Assembly (NCBI GenBank): GCA_006384855.1
Contig: VCJN01002992.1
Location: forward strand, 434,001 to 498,000
Direction of reading: 5' to 3'
From: Tetraselmis striata
Taxonomy: Eukaryota; Chlorophyta; Chlorodendrophyceae; Chlorodendrales; Chlorodendraceae
DNA: 64,000 nucleotides
Shown here: piece after piece, positions 57,863 to 64,000 of the stretch
How the letters are laid out: every line of letters begins with the position of its first letter
Position numbering within the stretch: the stretch's first letter is position 1
Position numbers and translations under genes: made by a program
Notes under the pieces: model-generated
Told to the model about the DNA's origin: nothing
Database searches by the model: none
Seen by the model: only the letters and a program-made list of their open reading frames with translations

Positions 57863-59290
57863 AATTTCATGCACCGACGACGAGTAATAAAATTTACACA
57901 CCGGTTCCGCGGGTACTCGCTAAATGAAATCCTCCCGGGGTTTAAGCTGTGTATAGCGGGGTCACAATCCTGAGATGCAACTACCGAAACGAGAGCGAAT
58001 AGTGATTAGTCTCCGGTTGATACAGTCAAATATAACGTCATTTGATGAAAACTCAGAGCCCACGTGACCACCCGTCTCGCCAACCCATCCCGCCCCACCG
58101 CTGCCAATCGAACACACCGGCCGGCACCATCACGCGCATACCGCGGTAGCAGCGCGCTAACGTAGGCATACGGGGGCGTTCAGGTGCCTCGTCTTGTGTG
58201 TCGCGGGCAGGGATGGGGCTGGCGGCGGGATGATGAGGGAGGAGGGCGAGCGGTCACGTGCTAATATCACGCACGTAGCGCGTGCCACGTAGCCAAAAAG
58301 CGTTGCCAGCTACACATATCGGATTTGAGACCCGTTTACGGTCTTCAGAAACGAGTACCTACGCGAACCGGTGTGTACGGCAAGAACGAGCAGGCGGTAC
58401 TTGTACCCTGTACAACACGGCGGCGCGCTAAATTGTTTATTGAATCGTAGCAGTAAGGATTACAGGGTAGGCGGTGCGCCGTCCGCGGGCTATTCGGCTC
58501 GCCGGTACGGGTAATGGTCGCTAGCAGTAGGTGGCATGCGAAATGCGCGCATGCGCCCAGCAATGCCCATGCAACAGCAATACCGGGTGGATGATAACTG
58601 CTGGTGGCTACGCCGCCTACGCATACGTCGTGCTGGGGCGCGAGGCAACACCTGCGGTCGCCGGAGACTCAAGGAGTCCCACCACTTCCAACTCCACCAG
58701 GCGGCAAGCGAGTCAGCGCCGCTCGGGTTTTAGTAGACAGGCCCGCTCGGAGGCGCCGAGCTAGCCGCGGCAGCTCCGTCCACTCGTGGGTCGCGGCTGC
58801 GCCCGGAGCGGAGGCCCACCGCCCTACACGCGGCAAGCCGGGCTGACGAAGGTGCGCGCACGCTTCCACATCTGGGTGCACCTGCTACACCATCTCCGTG
58901 CTGGCTCTGCCCTCCCTCTTGATGTTGCTCCCATGTCGCTGCTCCGCTCCGTGGGGGCGCGCCTGGCGGCATTCAGTAGGCAGCCCGGCAGCCAAAGACT
59001 AAATTGCAGCAATACATTTTATTTGCATGGCAGTATGTCACCGCTGCAATCAGCTATCAAGGATCCCATACCCCAGAAAAAGAGTGGGACCCGGTCAGGA
59101 CCACCCCCACGGAGGCTGCTGCCGCCCCCCCACATCCCGCCTACGAAAACACGCACATCTTCACGCTCCCCCTCCTGCCATCCCCAGCCCCCGCCCTCTG
59201 CACTGACAGACGAGGAAGCGCGTCGATTGGGAGTGGCCGTAGACAGGCCTGCATGCTGGCCAGCCGCGCGTGAGGCAGAGCGTGGACAGC
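57863..59290. other. Upstream region of the RCC1 gene, no gene recognised
   Basis: The right half (58.5-59.2 kb) is G/C-rich and could contain 5' exons of the RCC1 gene. Frames there (for example plus strand 58531-58764) lack recognisable domains. Confidence 0.35.
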
Positions 59291-62200
59291 ATGTTGCCAG
59301 CAGGGGCGAACCGGAAGTCTGTGGAGGCAGACGCATCGCCTCTGCGGCCGGCCCGCTCCACTGACGCCGGCGCTGCCAAGGGGGTAAAAAAGCTGGCAAT
59401 CCATGTGCCGGCCGGGGAGGGGAGCGGGCGAAGCGGGGCCGGCAGCTCTGGCGGCGTGGCGCGCCCCCAGTCGGCGGCGCTGCCGGCCCGGCGGGCCCGC
59501 ATGCGGCACAGCGTGAGCGTCAAGGAGAGCGCCAACATCACGCACAACATCCCGACAGACACCCCTGCCTCCGCGGAGCGAGATGATGGGGCCGCTGCTC
59601 ACGAGCCGCTCAACCTCAGAAAGCTTGCGAACGTCGGGAAGGCTGTTACCAAGCTCGGCTTTGGGGATGTCGACATGGAAGAGGTGTGCGCGGCGTGCAT
59701 GCACGCAGCCTCGGCGCAGCCTTGGAGCGGCTCCCAGCCGAAGCCCCTCACCCCCCCGCCCCCCTCCCCACGCTCACAGGAGTTCCAAGTGCTGCTGTCG
59801 CTGGGGGTGCCAAACAGCAACTTCCGCGCGCCCGCGCCCACGGAGGACGCGGACACGTGGGACGTACTGGCGGAGACGTGCTTGCACAACCGGTGCTTCA
59901 CCTTTGGCGTGGACCAGTACGGGCAGCTCGGGCAGGGAGTCACTGCCAGCACCTCCTCCAAGGGCACCATCAGGTGGGCTGTGCTTGCCGCAGCGGGCGG
60001 GGGCCGGTGGTGGGCGGTCATGCTCTGAGGATAGGTTGGTTGCAATATCACAGGTGCTGTTGCTACCAATGGCATTGCGAATAGCAGCGCGATTGTTGGC
60101 ATGCACGCCTTATCATTAGTAGCATTAACGCCTTGTCAACCGCGGAAGTCTCAATGTCATGCTTAGCCCCCGCATTGGCGTTACTAGCATCAAGAATGAC
60201 TGGTTTTCTTAGCGTCAGTTTTCTCCTCAGTGACGTTTGAGCTCCCCCCCTGGTCGATGGCCTACTCCGGCCTGGCGGCATCCTGCAGGGCGCCTCGTTG
60301 CGTGAAGGAGGGGCAGCGCCTCATGCAGCTGTCCTGCGGGCGGCACCACAGCGCAGCGGCCACGGAGGACGGCCACCTCTACGTGTGGGGGCTGAACGAC
60401 AAGAACCAGCTGGGGCTGGGCAAGGGGCAGCCGGGCGACGGGCGCGTGCTGCCGGTGATTGCCAAGTCCCCTAGCAGCGCCATCCTGCTCGACCCGTCCG
60501 CAGGGCCGCGCATCATCAACAGCACAGCAAAGTGCCTGGTGCGCCCCCGCATGCCGGCCCGCCTTCCCTCAGCACATCAAGATGCTTGGTGCATACCTCA
60601 CCAGGGTTGGCGTACACCCCTGTCGCAACATACAAAGCTGCTGTGACCTTCTCCCGCGGTGGATTGGGGCAGCAGCCTCTGAGTGGATGCCTCATCATGA
60701 ATGTGGCTGCGGCACGCCGGGCATATTGCATGGACTGCCTCCGGCACCCGTCACATGCACGTGCAAGCAACCAGTACTCCTTAATCTGCGGGTTTTCCTG
60801 GGTATCGCATACGGTTGTGGTTTATAATATCCTGCTGCAGTGTGACATTAGCTTGATGCAAACCGTTAGCAGTCAATAATGAGACAAAAAGATGGCAATA
60901 ACGCTGACATAAATCGCAGAATGAGAACAAACTGTGGAATGTCCACCCCCGCAGCGCAGTGATCTTTTTGGCAAGCCCCCTGCCTTGCCTCTTCCCCGCC
61001 GCTTCTCTCGGGCTACTGTCATTGCACCGAGACCTTGCACTGACGCGCCCGCCGATTCCCTGGCTCCGCAGGACCTTGAGGAAGAGCTGATTCAGGGATT
61101 GGGCCTGGATAAGCTGAAGGAGGCGCCGCTGCTGCCAACCGCCAGCCGTGTGGCGAGCACGCCCGTGCGCTGCTGGCTGGGGTTGCCCGTGGCGCGTGTG
61201 GCGTGCGGGCAGGCGCATACGCTCGTGTCGCTCCGCGCAGCAGGCGTGCTGGCGTGGGGCGAAAACGATATGGGGCAGCTGGGGCTCGAGGGGGCGGAGC
61301 CCCGCTCCCGACCTACGCTCGTCCCCGCCTTCAACGCCATCCGGGTGCGCACCTCTCCGCAAATGTCAACCGCAACGCGACCCCTGCCCCCTCCGTACGC
61401 CCGCATTGTTCCCGCTCATATCAAAACCTGAAGGACTTGTCGTTGCGATATGATTCACTGCCTCATGAACAGCGCATTCAATCTACACTCCATTACATTA
61501 CATTACTCTACAGTACATTACACTATTCTACGTTAAATCACTCTATATTAAATTACTCTACATTGCATTACCTTGTACACCACATCACATTACATCACAT
61601 TGCATTACTCTATATTACTCTACATCACATCACATCACATCACATCACATCACATCACATAACATCACATCACATCACATCACATCACATCACATCACAT
61701 CACATCACATCACATCACATCACATCACATCACATCACATTGCATTACTCTATATTACTCTACATCACATCACATTACATTTTGTTACAATTCGATACAT
61801 TTTATTACATCACATCACATTTTATTACATTATCTACATCACATCACATCACATCACATCACATCACATCACATCACATCACATCACATCACATCACATC
61901 ACATCACATCACATCACAGTTGATAACATTGGCCCGCGGCCCGGTTCTGTGTGCGCCGCTTCAGACGGTTTGGTTGCCACACAGACGTGGTGTGTCTCCG
62001 TCCAGTCAATTTGCAGACGTCACACTTGTACAGCGCCACTATGGCTGCTGCAGTATGAATAGCCTGCGAAAGCGCAGTGCCACCTTTGATCCATGTACGC
62101 AGCCTACCTCGCTCTCACTTTCCCCCCCCGACTGCCATGGTGCGGCAGGTCACCGCGCTTGCGGCCGGCAAGCTGCACAGCTGCGCGGTGGACACCCACG

Positions 62201-63990
62201 GGCAGCTGTACGCCTGGGGCTGCAACCGCGCCGGGCAGTGCGGTGTCATGGTGTCGGCAGTGGTGGTGGAGCCGCGCGAGGTGCGGATTGTGGGGCAGAC
62301 AGGGAGCACGGCCGCGGTGGCGGCGGGGCAGGCGCACACGCTGGCGCTGAGCACCTCGGGCGAGCTGTTCTCATGGGGCTACAACGCCTGGGGCGCGCTG
62401 GGGCTGGGCCCTCCCGTGCCGCACATGCCGCCCGTTGTCACGTCACCCACCAGGATCGAGGGCATCCCTCCCTGCACTCAGGCAAGCCTCCCTCCTGGGT
62501 TCCCAACACCACCAAGCGCCTATCTGTACCTGTTGCTTGGGGCGGGATGGTGCCGCATGCCCTGGACATGATTCTGGCTCAGAGAATGCAGCCGGAAGCC
62601 ACGGTGGGCAATGCAGAGGCACAAAGAGTGCGAGCAGAGACTACAGAGTGTGTGTGCTGTGGGATGGCATCACAAGGCGTGCAACAAGTGATTGGTCGCC
62701 CGCTAGGCTGATAAGGGGGCTCACTGCACCGAGAGCCCGTCCCATTCCATATCCGTGCGCCGCCGTGCTGGCACTAGTCGGTCCTCCTGACAGCTGCTGC
62801 CCCCGTCGGCGCAGATTGCGGCCAGCGTCATCAGCATGGCGGTCACCACGCAAGGGCAGCTGCTGGTGTGGGGCCGCAACAAGTGGATCAGTCACCCGCG
62901 GGAGGAGGTCCAGGCGCAGGTGGGGCACAGTCGCGGCCAGGAGATAATGGGGGAGGGGGGGGGCAAGTGAGAAGCTGCAGGCCGACCTGGCTTAATTGAG
63001 CGTTGAGCGGGTTAGGAAAGATAACACTGCATTATGAGGTCTGGGTTGGGCGCACTTCTGACATGTGTTGCCTTGCCTTGCAGTGTGTTCCGCAGCCGCT
63101 GGACTGGCTGGCGGGGGAGCGCATCTCGCAGGTGTGCTGCAGCGTGGACACCGCGGTGGCGCTTGCGGAGGATGGCGCGATCCATGTGTGGGGCCGCAAG
63201 AAACAGCTGATGCGCGACACACATGAGCCGGGCCAAGGCCGTTCCAAGGTAAGCCGCCGGCTGTGTTTCCCTGCCATGCCATGCCATGCCATGAGCTGCC
63301 CTGCCGTGCTTTGCCATGCCATGCCATGCTTTGCTATGCCATGATATGACATGACATGCCATGCCCTTCCATCACGTACCGTGCCATGCCGTGCCGTGCC
63401 ATGCCATGCCATGCCATGCCATGCCATGCCATGCCATCAAATCACTTTAACATGGCATGTCATGACATATGTCATGCCATGCCGTTCCATACCGGGCCGT
63501 GCTATGCCATGCCATGACAGGACATGCCAGGCCATGACATGATATGACACGCCCTGCCCAGCCACAACATGACATGCCATGCCATACCGTGCCATGCCAT
63601 GTCCATGCCGTGCCTTGAAATGCCGCTGCCGGTCATATCATGCGTAATATAAGTGTGTGATTATGTGTCATGACAATATCGTGTCACGGAATCATGCTAT
63701 CATGACACCATTGGGGACTGTCATATCACAGCAAGAACTGGACATTACGCTTGCATGGTTGCCCATGCGGCGACAATTATCATCTGCTGCGCCTTGACGC
63801 AATCATCTGCGGCCCCAGCAGGATTGAGCCCCCACTTCCACACACCCGCCCCCCTGCGCAGACACCCCTCCTAGACCAGCGCATGGCAGAGGAGGAGATA
63901 AAGGGCGAGGCGGCCGGCGGGCTCACCGAGAATGTCATGATGCGCGCTGCGTGTGGTGAGGGCTACTGCGTGCTGCTGGCGGACGGGGAG
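59291..63990 (+). CDS. RCC1-repeat protein (partial, continues past right edge)
   Basis: Regulator-of-chromosome-condensation-like beta-propeller repeats; such proteins act as GTPase exchange factors or scaffolds, and this one's partner is unknown. Exons in the window: 59291-59683, 59780-59973, 60231-60538, 61072-61344, 62149-62481, 62815-62919, 63084-63248 and 63862-63990. The first about 130 residues are basic, Ser/Ala-rich and not conserved. Repeat signatures: FGVDQYGQLGQG, SCGRHHSAAATEDGHLYVWG, NQLGLG, CGQAHTLV with WGENDMGQLGLEG, LAAGKLHSCAVDTHGQLYAW, AGQAHTLALSTSGELFSWGY and ALAEDGAIHVWG. The join of exons 2 and 3 is out of phase with the best GT donor, so one boundary there is wrong or a small exon is missed. 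Exon 5 uses a GC donor (CAG|GCAAGC). The gene could start upstream of 59291. Confidence 0.85.
61485..61920 (+). repeat. Pentamer array (ATTAC to ATCAC) in RCC1 intron 4
   Basis: The array begins as degenerate ATTAC/CTACA pentamers and becomes a regular ACATC array. A 39-nt block, starting CACATTGCATTACTCTATAT, occurs at 61597 and again at 61737, giving a 140-nt higher-order unit. Frames through it are open because the pentamer has no stop, producing a spurious long frame. Confidence 0.95.
63270..63620 (+). repeat. CATGC pentamer array in RCC1 intron 7
   Basis: A degenerate array of CATGC with CGTGC, CATGA and CTTGC variants. All frames avoid frequent stops, explaining several spurious open frames on both strands. 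Confidence 0.95.
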
Positions 63991-64000
63991 GTGCGTGCGG

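Noticed and set aside
61203-62711. A 502-codon plus-strand open frame, the longest in the window
   Set aside because: Its middle is His/Ile/Thr/Ser repeats from the stop-free ATCAC pentamer array, and its ends are out of frame with the RCC1 exons. An artefact of the repeat.
1-64000. CRISPR arrays, bacterial-style operons, rRNA or riboswitches
   Set aside because: Repeats found are microsatellites, pentamer arrays or transposon-derived; genes are intron-rich and monocistronic. No conserved rRNA or riboswitch core seen.

Overview
This is eukaryotic nuclear DNA, most likely from a green alga (chlorophyte). The reasons are intron-rich genes with G/C-rich third codon positions, a thylakoid-type EGY site-2 protease, a plastid-type ribose-5-phosphate isomerase, TGTAA boxes downstream of two stops, and algal-style retroelements. 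I do not name a genus.

Nine host genes can be supported, most with phase-consistent exon chains: SEC62 (174-937, minus, cut off by a foldback near the left edge); ribose-5-phosphate isomerase (10366-12528, plus, 3 exons); an aluminium-resistance/methionine-gamma-lyase-like PLP enzyme (13296-18545, minus, 9 exons); a sodium:solute symporter (27572-31021, minus, 9 exons); an EGY-type intramembrane metalloprotease (37279-44519, plus, 12 exons); an Eaf6-like NuA4 subunit (45107-46880, minus, 4 exons); a TraB/Tiki-superfamily protein (47861-52710, plus, 9 exons); a GT14 glycosyltransferase (54228-56241, plus, 4 exons); and an RCC1-repeat protein running off the right edge (59291-63990, plus, 8 exons in the window).

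Gene islands alternate with transposon graveyards. About 0.94-10.3 kb holds retroelement C-terminal fragments around a DIRS-like tyrosine-recombinase fossil. About 18.6-27.5 kb holds a TIR element, a DIRS-like gag/RT/RNase H fossil, a retroelement C-terminus and a piggyBac-like transposase. About 31.0-37.2 kb holds a LINE-like 3' end, a tRNA-Thr-derived SINE and LTR-like repeats. From 37.2 kb rightwards the window is mostly genic. A SINE fragment also sits in an EGY intron and a fuller SINE lies at 57.6 kb.

The genes look like unrelated housekeeping functions (ER translocation, pentose phosphate pathway, PLP enzymology, transport, plastid proteolysis, chromatin, glycosylation). I see no operon-like or defence-system logic. 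The most distinctive property is the density of 12-30 nt poly(C)/poly(G) tracts, mostly in introns and more often C-rich on the sense strand. Several GC-AG introns and pentamer arrays with higher-order structure also stand out.
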